64,000 nucleotides of DNA. It comes from Pelomonas sp. Root405. GTDB lineage: Bacteria; Pseudomonadota; Gammaproteobacteria; Burkholderiales; Burkholderiaceae_C. Numbering within the stretch: position 1 is the stretch's first letter; every line of letters starts with the position of its first letter. The stretch is taken from contig NZ_LMDU01000011.1 of the NCBI RefSeq assembly GCF_001425165.1, positions 637,860 through 701,859 of the forward strand. Reading direction: 5' to 3'. The translations under genes and the position numbers were made by a program. Below, piece after piece: positions 29,260 through 38,700 of this stretch. The notes below the pieces were generated by a model. It was not told where the DNA came from, ran no database searches, and worked only from the letters and a program-made list of their open reading frames with translations.

Positions 29260-29543
29260 TGTGGAAAACTTCTTTTCGAGCGGCCGGATTGTACGGAACC
29301 GAGGCCGACGAAGGACGGGTTATCCACAGAATTCGGACGAGGGTCAATCCCTGGCAAACCCGGCTTGAGACTGGCGACTTATTGACCGGTGTTGCCGCTT
29401 CTGCTGTAATGCCGGGTTTTCGCCCACTGCGATTTATCGCCGTGCGCTTTTCTTGCCCGACCTGCTTCGGGCATTTCCTGCCCGGGTGCCAACCGCTGTG
29501 CCCGGACCGAACAAGCCCTCAAAAGCCTCAAAAGGGGTTCCCC
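29260..29543. other. oriC: Candidate origin region / dnaA-rpmH divergent promoter
   Basis: This 284-base gap between the divergent dnaA and rpmH genes is where oriC lies in many gammaproteobacteria and betaproteobacteria. It contains a perfect DnaA box TTATCCACA at 29320-29328 and a one-mismatch box TTTTCCACA on the minus strand at 29260-29268. It also has moderately T-rich runs (CTTCTTTTC, GATTTATCG, CTTTTCTTGCC) that could unwind. Box density is low for a complete origin, so further boxes inside rnpA (29862-29922) or elsewhere may belong to it. The dnaA and rpmH promoters must also be here. Confidence 0.55.
29320..29328 (+). promoter_or_regulatory. Perfect DnaA box
   Basis: TTATCCACA, identical to the consensus, 61 bases before the dnaA start codon on the other strand. 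It suits both origin function and DnaA autorepression. Confidence 0.8.
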
Positions 29544-29678
29544 ATGAAGCGTACCTACCAAGCCTCCAAGACCCGCCGCGCCCGCACCCATGGCTTCCTC
29601 GTGCGCATGAAGACGCGCGGTGGCCGCGCCGTGATCGCCGCTCGCCGCGCCAAGGGCCGCAAGCGCCTGGCCGTCTAA
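29544..29678 (+). CDS. rpmH: Ribosomal protein bL34
   Basis: A 44-residue protein beginning MKRTYQ and containing [19 protein letters not shown], the bL34 pattern, with a highly basic end. AAAAGGGG lies seven bases upstream. It heads the rpmH-rnpA-yidD-yidC-mnmE series, the usual order beside dnaA. Confidence 0.98.
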   Translation: MKRTYQASKTRRARTHGFLVRMKTRGGRAVIAARRAKGRKRLAV

Positions 29679-29729
29679 GGTCTTGTCGCACAAGGCGGCG
29701 CTCCCGCGTCGCCCGCATCCGGGCTCCCG

Positions 29730-30209
29730 ATGATCGGTCGCATCCAACGCCCGGTGGATTTCGAGCGGGTTCTCGCCCGCCCGAGCCGCTCTCGCAGCGT
29801 CCACTTCGCCTTGCACCATCTCTCGGCCCACCCGGCGCCCAGCGCCTGGGCAGCTGCAAAGTTACGCACAGCCCAGGCCGAGTTATCAACAGGCGACGAA
29901 CAAGCTGCCCACAATGTTGTGGAACCAAGCCCGCCCCGCGACTGCTGGGTGGGCATCGTCGTGCCCAAACGGCACGCCAAGCGGTCGGTGACGCGGGCAC
30001 TCTTGAAGCGCCAGATCCGCGCCGCATTTGCCGAGCGTCCCGGCATGCCGCCGGGTTTGTGGGTCGTCCGCTTGCGCTCGCCGTTTGATCGCCAGAAGTT
30101 CCCGAGCGCCGCATCCGATGCGCTGCGCCAGGCCGCACGCGCTGAACTGGCCCAGTTGCTTGATCGCGCCCTGGCCCCGGCTGCACCGAAAGCCGGAGCG
30201 CCGGCATGA
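29730..30209 (+). CDS. rnpA: Ribonuclease P protein component
   Basis: A 159-residue RnpA, longer than the usual 110-130. The conserved RNR-type motif is VGIVVPKRHAKRSVTRALLKRQIRAAF split here for length: VPKRHAKRSVTR and LLKRQIRA (about residues 79-99). Before it lies an insert (about residues 42-72, AWAAAKLRTAQAELSTGDE onward) that many Burkholderiales have and that is not needed for the fold. The insert DNA contains DnaA-box-like words. RnpA binds the RNase P RNA and the tRNA precursor 5' leader. The stop overlaps the yidD start. Confidence 0.93.
   Translation: MIGRIQRPVDFERVLARPSRSRSVHFALHHLSAHPAPSAWAAAKLRTAQAELSTGDEQAAHNVVEPSPPRDCWVGIVVPKRHAKRSVTRALLKRQIRAAFAERPGMPPGLWVVRLRSPFDRQKFPSAASDALRQAARAELAQLLDRALAPAAPKAGAPA
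29862..29922. promoter_or_regulatory. DnaA-box-like cluster inside the rnpA insert
   Basis: Within the codons of the non-conserved RnpA insert lie TTACGCACA (29862-29870, two mismatches to TTATCCACA), TTATCAACA (29883-29891, one mismatch) and the palindrome CCACAATGTTGTGG (29909-29922). The cluster begins about 530 bases from the perfect box upstream of dnaA. It could extend the origin or titrate DnaA. Confidence 0.4.
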
Positions 30210-30532
30210 CGCCGAGCTGGCCCGCCCGCGCGCTGATGGCCGTCGTGCGCGGCTACCGCCTCATGCTCAGCCCCTGGCTGGGCAGCGCCTGCCGCTTCGA
30301 GCCGACCTGTTCGCGCTATTCGCTCGCCGCCCTTGAAAAACACGGCGCGCTGGCCGGCAGCTACCTGACCGTGCACCGCATCCTGCGCTGCGCTCCGTGG
30401 TGCGCCGGCGGGCACGACCCCGTGCCTGACCGCGTGCTTGACAATGCGCCGCGGCTGTTTTCGCGCCTCATTTCTCCCTCCCTGGCGCGCACCTGCGCGT
30501 CCTCTTCCTCGTCCGAGTCTCCCAATGACTGA
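30206..30532 (+). CDS. yidD: Membrane protein insertion efficiency factor YidD
   Basis: A 108-residue YidD. The core YRLMLSPWLGSACRFEPTCSRYSLAALEKHG and HRILRCAPWCAGGHDPVP, with the conserved Cys residues, is in residues 17-74. The last 30 residues are Ser-rich and variable. It overlaps rnpA by four bases, and its stop overlaps the yidC start. YidD is a membrane-associated helper of YidC-dependent insertion. Confidence 0.95.
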   Translation: MTPSWPARALMAVVRGYRLMLSPWLGSACRFEPTCSRYSLAALEKHGALAGSYLTVHRILRCAPWCAGGHDPVPDRVLDNAPRLFSRLISPSLARTCASSSSSESPND

Positions 30533-32240
30533 TATTCGCCGCACCGTGCTGTGGGTGGTGTTCACCATGTCCCTCGTCCTGCTCTGGGACGGCTGGCAGA
30601 AGCACAACGGACAACCCTCGATGTTCAGCCCCGCGCCGCGGGCAGCGTCGACAGCACCGGCCTCGCCCGCATCCGGCGGCGTGCCGTCCGCGATTGCCGG
30701 CGCTGCACAGGCAACCGGTGCCGTCCCCGCGCCTGCTGCGGCAGCGCCTTCCGAGAAGATCACGGTACGCACCGACGTGCTGACCGTCACGGTCGACACG
30801 CTGGGAGGCGACATCGTCCGCGCCGAACTGCCCAAATACCTGACGTCCTATGACCCGGACGTCACCGACCAGCTGCTGCAGATGGTCGGCTTGCAGAAGA
30901 AGCCCGAGTTCAAGCCGCAGCCGGTCGTCCTGTTCAACGCCGGCCAGCAGTACCGCGCCCAGACCGGTCTGGTGGGCGGCCCGGCACCGCTGCCGACGCA
31001 CAACACGCCGATGACGGCCGTGGAAGGCCCGCGCGAGCTGGAAGCCGGCAGCGACGAAGTCAAGCTGCGCCTGGAGTCGCCCGAGGTCGGTGGCGTCAAG
31101 CTGGTCAAGACCTATACCTTCAAGCGCGGCGCCTACACGATCGGCGTCACCCACGAGATCATCAACGCCGGTGCCGCGGCGGTCACGCCGCAGGTCTATC
31201 TGCAACTGGTGCGCGACGGAAGCACCGTCACCGGTGGCGCGGCGTTCACGCCGAGCTTCACCGGTCCGGCGGTCTACAGCGACAAGGCCAAGTTCCAGAC
31301 CGTCACCTTCGAGGACATCGACAAGAACAAGGTCGACATCGAGAAGCAGGCGACCGACGGCTGGGTCTCGATGATCCAGCACTACTTCGCCAGCGCCTGG
31401 CTGGTCAACGAGCAGGTCAGCCGCGAGTTCTTCGTGCGCAAGCTGCCCGGCCAGGCCGGCGTGCGCGGGGACACCTATGCCACCGGCATGGTGTTCACGC
31501 TGCCCACCTTGGCGCCAGGCGCCAGCACGACGCAACAGGCCACGCTGTTTGCAGGCCCACAGGAGGAGAACAACCTCGCCAAGCTGGCCCCGGGTCTCGA
31601 GCGCGTCAAGGACTACGGCGTGCTGACGATCCTGGCCGAGCCACTGTTCTGGCTGCTCGACAAGCTGCACGGCTTCATCGGCAACTGGGGCTGGACCATC
31701 GTCGCCCTGGTCGTGCTGCTGAAGATTGCGCTGTACTGGCTCAACGCCAGCGCCTACAAGTCCATGGCCAAGATGAAGGCCGTCGCGCCGCGCGTCGCCG
31801 AGCTCAAGGAGCGCTACAAGGACAAGCCGCAGGAAATGCAGCAGGAGATGATGAAGATCTACCGCGAGGAGAAGGTCAACCCGATCGGCGGCTGCCTGCC
31901 CATCTTTGCGCAGATGCCCATCTTCATGGCGCTGTACTGGGTGCTGCTGTCCACCGTCGAGATGCGCCAGGCGCCGTGGATTCTGTGGATCACCGACCTG
32001 TCCGTGCGCGACCCCTACTTCATCCTGCCGCTGCTGATGATGGCGACCAGCCTGTTCCAGGTCTGGCTCAACCCGCCGGCAGCCGACCCCATGCAGCAGA
32101 AGATGATGTGGATCATGCCCGTGGCCTTCGGCGTCATGTTCTTTGTCTTCCCGGCCGGCTTGGTGCTGTACTGGCTGACGAACAACATCCTGTCGATCGC
32201 ACAGCAGTGGATGATCAACAAACAGATGGGCGTGAACTGA
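30525..32240 (+). CDS. yidC: Membrane protein insertase YidC
   Basis: A 571-residue YidC of the gram-negative type. An N-terminal transmembrane anchor (TVLWVVFTMSLVLLW) is followed by a large periplasmic domain (about 60-350). The conserved insertase core follows from GNWGWTIVALVVLLKIALYWLN, through the coiled amphipathic MAKMKAVAPRVAELKERYKDKP, CLPIFAQMPIFMALYWVLL, to the last helices ending QWMINKQMGVN. The hydrophilic groove arginine (here KIALY context; the usual Arg in TM2) is not obvious from reading alone. ATG at 30525 overlaps the yidD stop region. Confidence 0.96.
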   Translation: MTDIRRTVLWVVFTMSLVLLWDGWQKHNGQPSMFSPAPRAASTAPASPASGGVPSAIAGAAQATGAVPAPAAAAPSEKITVRTDVLTVTVDTLGGDIVRAELPKYLTSYDPDVTDQLLQMVGLQKKPEFKPQPVVLFNAGQQYRAQTGLVGGPAPLPTHNTPMTAVEGPRELEAGSDEVKLRLESPEVGGVKLVKTYTFKRGAYTIGVTHEIINAGAAAVTPQVYLQLVRDGSTVTGGAAFTPSFTGPAVYSDKAKFQTVTFEDIDKNKVDIEKQATDGWVSMIQHYFASAWLVNEQVSREFFVRKLPGQAGVRGDTYATGMVFTLPTLAPGASTTQQATLFAGPQEENNLAKLAPGLERVKDYGVLTILAEPLFWLLDKLHGFIGNWGWTIVALVVLLKIALYWLNASAYKSMAKMKAVAPRVAELKERYKDKPQEMQQEMMKIYREEKVNPIGGCLPIFAQMPIFMALYWVLLSTVEMRQAPWILWITDLSVRDPYFILPLLMMATSLFQVWLNPPAADPMQQKMMWIMPVAFGVMFFVFPAGLVLYWLTNNILSIAQQWMINKQMGVN

Positions 32241-32257
32241 GTCACGTGAATCTGCAC

Positions 32258-32277
32258 AGCCCCCGCAGCCGGGGGCT
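32258..32277 (+). terminator. Hairpin after yidC
   Basis: AGCCCCCG pairs with CGGGGGCT around CAGC, then ACTTTCT follows; it lies 18 bases after the yidC stop. It is a plausible but weak intrinsic terminator. Confidence 0.6.
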
Positions 32278-32385
32278 ACTTTCTGCCTGCAGTTAGCAGT
32301 TCAATGGCTTCGCGGGGCAGAGAACACCGGCCTGGACGGGGCTCACGAGAGCGACCGAAACTGGCCTCCCCCGCGCCAATGCCCG

Positions 32386-32417
32386 CAACAGCCGCTCACC
32401 GAGCGGCTGTTGCTTTT
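32386..32417 (+). terminator. Strong intrinsic terminator before mnmE
   Basis: CAACAGCCGCTC and GAGCGGCTGTTG form a perfect 12-base-pair stem with a three-base loop, followed by CTTTT. It should end upstream transcription, so mnmE probably needs its own promoter, but it lies only 21 bases before the mnmE start codon, so it may also act as an attenuating leader hairpin. Confidence 0.75.
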
Positions 32418-32437
32418 GGGGCCGCGACAATCGCGTC

Positions 32438-33814
32438 ATGCTTGCCCGCTCACTGACTGGACACAGCGACCCCATCGCCGCCATCGCCACCGCGCCGGGG
32501 CGCGGCGCCGTCGGCATCGTGCGCGTGTCGTCACCGCAGGACCTGGCACCGATCATCGAAGCCGTCTGCGGCCGCACGCTCAAACCGCGTGAGGCCACCT
32601 ACCTGCCGTTCCGTGACGCGAACGGCGGATCAATCGACCAGGGCCTGGCGCTGCATTTCCCGGCGCCGCACTCCTATACCGGCGAACATGTGCTGGAGCT
32701 CCAGGCCCACGGGGGCGCCGTCGTCATGCAGTTGCTGCTGGCGCGGGTCATCCAGGCCGGCCCCGGCGTCAGGCTTGCAGAACCCGGCGAGTTCACCCAG
32801 CGCGCCTTCCTGAACGGCAAGCTCGACCTGGCCCAGGCCGAGGCGGTGGCCGACCTCATCGACGCCAGCACCGAAGCTGCGGCGCGCAGCGCCAGCCGCG
32901 CACTCGGTGGCGCGCTGTCGCACGAGGTCGGCGTGCTGCGCGATCAGCTGATCCAGCTGCGCATGCTGGTCGAGGCCACGTTGGACTTTCCCGAAGAAGA
33001 AATCGACTTCCTCGAGAAGGCCGACGCCTTTGGCCGGCTAGACCGCCTGACGGCGCAACTGGGCGCCGTGCAGGCCCGCACGCGCCAGGGCGCGCTGCTG
33101 CGCGACGGGCTCAAGGTCGTGCTCGCCGGCCAGCCCAATGTGGGAAAAAGCTCGCTGCTGAACGCGCTCGCAGGCGCAGAACTCGCCATCGTCACCCCCA
33201 TCCCCGGCACGACGCGCGACAAGGTCAGCCAGACCATCCAGATCGAAGGCGTGCCCCTGCACATCACCGACACCGCCGGCCTGCGCGACGCGACGGCCGA
33301 TGAGGTCGAGCGCATCGGCGTATCACGCAGCTGGGATGCCATCGCCGATGCGGACGTGGTGCTCTTCCTGCATGACCTGGGCCGAGTCGGCCAGGCGGAC
33401 TACGAGGCCGAGGACGAGCGCATCCGCGCGCGGCTGGCCGGCGTGGACGCAAGCCGCATCGTGCAGGTCTTCAACAAGGCCGACCTCGCCACAGCACCCG
33501 AAGGCGAAATCGCGCTGAGCTTGAAGACTGGCGACGGCCTGGAATCACTGCGCCAGCGCCTGCTGCTAACGGCCGGCTGGCAGGCTGTGCCGGAAGGCCT
33601 CTTCATCGCCCGCGAGCGGCATGTACAGGCATTGGCCCGCACGGCTGAGCATTTGATGCTTGCACGAGAGGTCGCCGCTCAGCGCGACGCGGCGCTGGAT
33701 CTGCTGGCCGAGGAGCTGCGCCTGGCGCACGACGCGCTGGGCGAGATCACCGGCGCGTTCTCGGCTGACGAACTGCTGGGCGTCATCTTCAGCAGCTTTT
33801 GCATCGGCAAATGA
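32438..33814 (+). CDS. mnmE: tRNA uridine-5-carboxymethylaminomethyl modification GTPase
   Basis: A 458-residue MnmE (TrmE/ThdF). N-terminal [25 protein letters not shown] folate-binding domain, central helical domain, and a G domain with G1 [10 protein letters not shown]2 TTRDKVS, G3 DTAGLRDA and G4 NKADL. The C-terminal CIGK motif with the catalytic Cys is intact. With MnmG it modifies wobble uridines of tRNAs. Its last 18 bases serve as the likely attachment site of the island that follows. MnmG is not in the window. Confidence 0.97.
   Translation: MLARSLTGHSDPIAAIATAPGRGAVGIVRVSSPQDLAPIIEAVCGRTLKPREATYLPFRDANGGSIDQGLALHFPAPHSYTGEHVLELQAHGGAVVMQLLLARVIQAGPGVRLAEPGEFTQRAFLNGKLDLAQAEAVADLIDASTEAAARSASRALGGALSHEVGVLRDQLIQLRMLVEATLDFPEEEIDFLEKADAFGRLDRLTAQLGAVQARTRQGALLRDGLKVVLAGQPNVGKSSLLNALAGAELAIVTPIPGTTRDKVSQTIQIEGVPLHITDTAGLRDATADEVERIGVSRSWDAIADADVVLFLHDLGRVGQADYEAEDERIRARLAGVDASRIVQVFNKADLATAPEGEIALSLKTGDGLESLRQRLLLTAGWQAVPEGLFIARERHVQALARTAEHLMLAREVAAQRDAALDLLAEELRLAHDALGEITGAFSADELLGVIFSSFCIGK
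33797..33814 (+). repeat. attL: Left att core (mnmE 3' end)
   Basis: TTTTGCATCGGCAAATGA, the last 18 bases of mnmE, encoding F-C-I-G-K-stop. The corresponding 18 bases of enterobacterial mnmE are the SGI1 att core. Its first 11 bases recur with one change at 44527-44537. Confidence 0.65.
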
Positions 33815-33879
33815 CACCGCTTCCTAGACGATCCATCGGAATCTAAAGATCGCTCGTAAACCGTTGATCTGCAAAGGAA

Positions 33880-35211
33880 TTGTCTTCCTACAATGTCCAC
33901 CTGGACCCAACGGCAGCCGATAGCTACTGGGTCCACGGTTGGGTCCATGGAGCGATCTGGACCCAGAAATCAAAATTCCATGGGCCCAGCGAGGCAGCGA
34001 TAGCCCTGACAGACACCGCCCTGAAGGCACTCAAACCCAAGGACGCGGCTTACACCGTGGCGGATGAGCGGGGGCTGTATGTGGAGGTGCTGCCCACCGG
34101 CAGCATCGTCTGGCGCTACCGCTACCGCATTGGGGGCAAGCGCGAAAAGCTGACTCTGGGAAAGTACCCGGCGCTGACACTCAAGAACGCGCGCATCAAG
34201 CGCGACGAGGCGGCGCAAGCGGCGGCAATGGACCAGTCGCCGGCCAAACAGAAGCAGCTCGCCAAGGTGGCTGCCGCCGACGCCACCACCGTGGCGGAGT
34301 TTGGTGAGCGCTTCTTCAGTGAGATCGTGGCTAAGGACCGGCGCGACCTGACCATTCCGCGCCGCTACTTCGACAAGGCCATCGTGCCGGCGATCGGCAG
34401 CAAACCGGTGCGTGACGTGACGACCGAGGACGTGCGGGCCATCATCTGGAAGAAGAAGGACGAGGGCTTCGACGCTGCAGCCGGCAACATCCGGGGCGTG
34501 CTGAAGCGGCTGTTCGACTATGCGATGACCGCCGGGCTGGCGACGGTGAACCCGGTGCTGGCACTGCCCATGCGCCATGTCCACAAGGCCAAGTCACGCG
34601 ACCGCGCGCTGGCGCCGGACGAGATCCGCAAGTTCCTGAAGGCTGCGTTCGAGTCCAACATCCGGCGCCAGTTCAAGATTGGGCTGCACCTCATCCTCCT
34701 GACGATGGTGCGCAAGTCCGAGCTGCTGCTGGCGCGCTGGTCCGACGTGGATTTCGAGCAGGCCGAGTGGCACATTCCCGCCGAGCACTCCAAGACGGGC
34801 AAGCCGCACATCGTCTTTCTCTCGCGGCAGGCGGTGGCGATGTTCAAGGAACTCCAGGCCCTGGCTGGCGGCAGCGAGCTGGTACTGCCCGGGCGGGGCA
34901 GCCTGACCAAGCCGTTTGCCCAGAATGCGATCAACAACGCTTTGAAGATGGCGCTGCAGGGGCAGGACATACCTGCGTTCACCATCCACGACCTGCGCCG
35001 CACCGCTTCCACGCTGCTGCATGAAAACGGCTGGCCTTCCGACGTGGTGGAAAAGGCTTTGAACCACACCATCGGCGGGGTGCGTGGCGTCTACAACCGT
35101 GCAGAGTACGAATCGCAGCGGCGCGAAATGCTGCAGTTCTGGTCCGACTACACCGAGCAGTTGATGATGAGCGGGCAGCTAATCCTGGGGAGGTTCAAGC
35201 AGGTCGCTTGA
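33880..35211 (+). CDS. int: P4-type tyrosine recombinase/integrase
   Basis: A 400-plus-residue integrase. The N-terminal arm-binding DUF4102 domain (ALTDTALKALKPKDAAYTVADERGLYVEV, residues about 42-70 of the longest frame) is followed by a core-binding domain and a catalytic domain with Arg (LTMVRKSELLLARW), Lys, the HDLRRT box, the second His (LNHTIGG) and the Tyr nucleophile (VYNR). The family usually starts at MALTD; here the matching codon at 34000 is ATA after GAGG. The only standard start in frame upstream is TTG at 33880, inside the leader. So the gene may be translated poorly or have lost its start. It faces away from mnmE and is adjacent to the attL core. Confidence 0.9.
   Translation: MSSYNVHLDPTAADSYWVHGWVHGAIWTQKSKFHGPSEAAIALTDTALKALKPKDAAYTVADERGLYVEVLPTGSIVWRYRYRIGGKREKLTLGKYPALTLKNARIKRDEAAQAAAMDQSPAKQKQLAKVAAADATTVAEFGERFFSEIVAKDRRDLTIPRRYFDKAIVPAIGSKPVRDVTTEDVRAIIWKKKDEGFDAAAGNIRGVLKRLFDYAMTAGLATVNPVLALPMRHVHKAKSRDRALAPDEIRKFLKAAFESNIRRQFKIGLHLILLTMVRKSELLLARWSDVDFEQAEWHIPAEHSKTGKPHIVFLSRQAVAMFKELQALAGGSELVLPGRGSLTKPFAQNAINNALKMALQGQDIPAFTIHDLRRTASTLLHENGWPSDVVEKALNHTIGGVRGVYNRAEYESQRREMLQFWSDYTEQLMMSGQLILGRFKQVA
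33901..33966. repeat. TGGGTCCA repeats beside the integrase (arm-type sites?)
   Basis: Four copies of TGGGTCCA occur in 66 bases: CTGGACCCAA (33901-33910, inverted), CTGGGTCCA (33927-33935), TTGGGTCCATGG (33939-33950) and CTGGACCCAG (33957-33966, inverted). Two more copies sit at the other island end (44446-44468). This is how arm-binding sites of P4-type integrases are laid out. Confidence 0.65.
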
Positions 35212-35240
35212 AGCAAGTTACCGTACTCCAAGCAATGCCG

Positions 35241-35720
35241 TTAAGGCGGTTGATGTCCCGCAAACCAAATGGCACTGGTTATCGTGATGAACGCTAATGT
35301 CGTAGGCACCAGGACGTAGAACAACACCTTGGCCGCTGATTTCAGACCATTGCGGATCCGATCGTTGACGGTGAACGGCACAAACGCTTGGGCTTGCTTC
35401 TGAGCAATAACCCACGACTGAGCGAGAGTAATGACGAAGAAAGCACACGCGATGGCAGTAAGTAGTCCGCCTGCAAATGCCGTCATGCCGGCCTTGCTTA
35501 AGAGCGTGACCCCCGCCGCGTACGATGCTGCCGCAATGCCATAGTTCTTGAGGTTGTCAGCAGCATCCTTCAGCGTCACCGGCTTGCCGACATCATGCAA
35601 ACGCGGCCAAAAGCCGCCTGTGCGCAAGTGGATTGGTCCGTCAAGTCGAGGTGGCGGTGGCGGTGGCGATATTGGTTCTTCTACGTCAGCGCCAGTAGTC
35701 ACGGGTAATGTGTCACTCAT
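35241..35720 (-). CDS. Small membrane protein of unknown function on the island
   Basis: A 159-residue protein. A Pro-rich N-terminal part (EEPISPPPPPPRLDGPIHL) is followed by two hydrophobic segments (MTAFAGGLLTAIACAFFVITLA and VLFYVLVPTTLAFITITSAIW). ATG at 35720 with GGTGA five bases upstream is used. It converges on the integrase and lies 46 bases downstream of the restriction subunit gene on the same strand, so it may be the last gene of the methylase-restriction transcript. No family was recognised. Confidence 0.65.
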   Translation of the reverse strand: MSDTLPVTTGADVEEPISPPPPPPRLDGPIHLRTGGFWPRLHDVGKPVTLKDAADNLKNYGIAAASYAAGVTLLSKAGMTAFAGGLLTAIACAFFVITLAQSWVIAQKQAQAFVPFTVNDRIRNGLKSAAKVLFYVLVPTTLAFITITSAIWFAGHQPP

Positions 35721-35766
35721 AGGTTCACCGTAAATCTTGGCGGCTGAGCGCAAAGTGGCGACTCGT

Positions 35767-38700
35767 TCATGCAGCAACCGCCATTGCAACCTGATCCAGC
35801 AGCTTGCTCAAATTCGCCGGCTGCATCACCAGGTGATAGCTCCACCGCCCAAACCGCCCATCGTTGTTCACTGCCCGGCACCACCGCTGCGCCGCTGCTG
35901 CCTTGATCTCGGCATCACCCGGCTGGCCCTTGATCTCGACAATCAGCCGTTCGCCGCTCGCCAGCTCCACGATGAAGTCCGGCAGGTAGCGCTTGCGCAG
36001 CCCGTCCTTGCGGTAGGGCACGACAAACCCGAGGTGGTCGTTCTTCACCCATGAACGCACCGCCGGATGCGCGTCCAGCGCTGTGGCTGCCGCCTGCTCC
36101 CAGGTCTTGGTGTCGGCCACGATGGCGTTCAGGTGGCACTTGTGTGCGGCCCAGGGTTGGCGGCCGGTGGCGAACTCGACAAAACGGGTGGAGCGCTCGC
36201 CCGCCGGGCCTGGCGCGATCAGGGGCCGTTCCATCGCTGCGCCGCTGGCATCCACAGGGTGCAAGGCATCAAAGAGCAGCGCCACAGCCTTCTGGAAGTA
36301 CGGATTCAGCGCCACGTCTTGCGCCGCGCGATTGCCCATGCAGTCCAGCTTCGTGGCCAGGAATCGCTGCGTGTAGCCCAGCATTTGCGGAAAGACTCGG
36401 TGCATCGGGATGGTGTCGCCGCGCACCTGCACCCATTGCTGCGACAGCACCTTGGCCAGCGTGAACGCCACCTGCTGCACGCGCACCCCGGCGCGCCAGG
36501 CATCCAGCGTCATCACGTCCACGGCGCCGGGGCCATACGCTGCCAGGGCGCCGTCGGCACCTGCCAGGCCTTTCATCAGCACTGTGTCGGGCACCGTCAT
36601 CGGGTCCAGCTTTAGCTTCGGCACTGTGGCCCAGTCGATGGCCAGCCGAGTGATGCCAGGGTCGGTGTAACCCTCCACGACCGGGAAGCGAATCTCGTAA
36701 CCCGACTTGGCCGGCACCGCATAGATCTGGTTGGCGGGTGGCGACGGGGGCTGCTGCGCGCCGCCTTCCACCTTGAACGGGATCAGCTCGAAGGGCACGC
36801 CAAAGACCTTGGCGGTTTCCTCGCGGAAGAAGCCGGTGGCCTCGTCCACCGCGTAGGACGTGCGGCGCAGCGCCCGGCCCACCACCTGCTCACACAGCAG
36901 TTGCGAACCGAACGGCCGCAGACCCACCACATGCGTCACCGTGGTGGCGTCCCAGCCTTCAGACAGCATGGCGACGCTGATGATGCAGCGCACATCGCGC
37001 CCCGGGGGCACGCTCGCGTCCAGCGTCACCAAGCCGTTGTCGTCGTCCAGCGCGCGGTGGTTGTGGCGGTTCACCAGGTCGGTGTACTCCTCGGGCACCT
37101 GGTTGCCGTGCCAGGCTGTCTTGCCGATGGTTTCCAGCACGAAGCGCAGCCGCCGCGCCTCGTCGTTCTTGCCGCCGCCCTCGGCGATGTCCTCGGCCAC
37201 CTTGCTGTCCACGCGCACCGTCCACTCACGGCCCGGTGCGTTGCGAAAGTACTCGGGCGCGGCCCCATACTCGCTCTTGCCATGGGCCAGCCAGTCATGC
37301 ATCTCCTTGGCCAGCGCCGTGTCGCGGCACACGATGATGAAGACGGGCGGCACGTCGCTCTTGCGGTGGCCGGCGGCGAACTGCATCTGCCAGTCGGCCG
37401 CTGTCTTGCGCCACTCGTCGGCCATCTGCACGATGGGCTGGGTGGCGTAGCGCATCAGCAGCTCCGGCGTCAGCCCTTTGCCAAGTCCGTCCTTCTCGGC
37501 AATCTCTTGCACCCAGCGCCAGACATTGAAGTAAGCCGGCGTCGCGGTGCCGCCGCCGTCTTGCGTGGGTAGTTGCGGGATCTTCACCAACCCGGCCTCG
37601 ATGGCCTCCAACAGGCTGAAGTCCGACACCACCCAGGGGAAGGGCTTGCCCACCTCGTTGCCGCTGCCCTGGATGAAGAAGGGCGTGGCCGACAGGTCCA
37701 CGCACAGCCGGATGCCATTGCCCCGGTTGGCGCGCCCGCCCAAGGCCTTGTTGATGCGGTCAAGGCCCTCGATCCACACGGTGGCCTCACGGGCATCGAC
37801 CTCGGCTGTTTCCTCGTCGATGGCGTAGGTGTCATCCGCATCCAGCTTGCCGCGCCGGTAGGCATGGTGCGCCTCGTCGTTCATCACCAGGATGGCCGAA
37901 CTGCGCCCCTTGCGGTTGCCCAGCACGCGGCGCAGAAAGGCGGCATCGCTCTCGTAGTAGCGGGTCTCCTTGACCTCGAAGCCAGTTAGCACCTCCTTCT
38001 TGTCGCGCAGCTCGCGCACGATGTCGAAGGCGCCGGTCAAGGCCTGGTGCCGGATGTCGGCCTCGCTCAGGTCGTCGCGCCCGCCCAGCTTGATGGTGCG
38101 CAGCTTCTCCACCGGTGTGCCTCGGCGCACCACGCGCGCTGATGAGCCGCTCACGTCGCCCAGCTCGCGCCGCTCCAGGTTGTGCCAGTTGGTGATGAAC
38201 ACCTCGCCGCGCCGCAGCTCGGGCATGCGGTGCAGGGGCACGAGCTGGCGGGTGCGGTACAGGCTCAGTTCGTCTTGGTTCGGGTCCAGCTCGCGCAGCC
38301 GGTCGCGGATGGTGACGTTAGGGCAGACGATCAGCACGGTGTCCGAATACGCGGCGGCCTGCGCGTCGTTGACCTTGTTCAGGATGGACCACGCAGCCAG
38401 CATGCCCATCACCGTGGTCTTGCCGCTGCCGGTGGCCATCTTCAGCGCATAGCGCACGAACGCCTTGTAGCCGGCGGCCTTGGCGTCCTCTCCCGGCTCG
38501 TCCGAGGGCACCACCACGCCCTGCTTCAGGTCATCCGGCCCTTCCACCAGGAACAGCACGGACTCGACTGCTTCGAGCTGGGCAAAGAACAGCCTCTGCG
38601 AGCGCTCGGGGTCGTGCCATAGCGCCAGCAGCTCGCGCGTGACCTTAGTGGCGCCTGCGTACTCACGCGCCCGCCATTCCTTGATCCGCAGGCGGATCAG

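Noticed and set aside
33901..33966. TGGGTCCA repeats as a CRISPR array
   Set aside because: The repeats are eight bases, occur in both orientations and lack regular spacers; they fit integrase arm sites better.
33797..33966. A tRNA gene as the integration target of the island
   Set aside because: No clover-leaf sequence lies at the border; the mnmE 3' end with its att-like core explains it instead.
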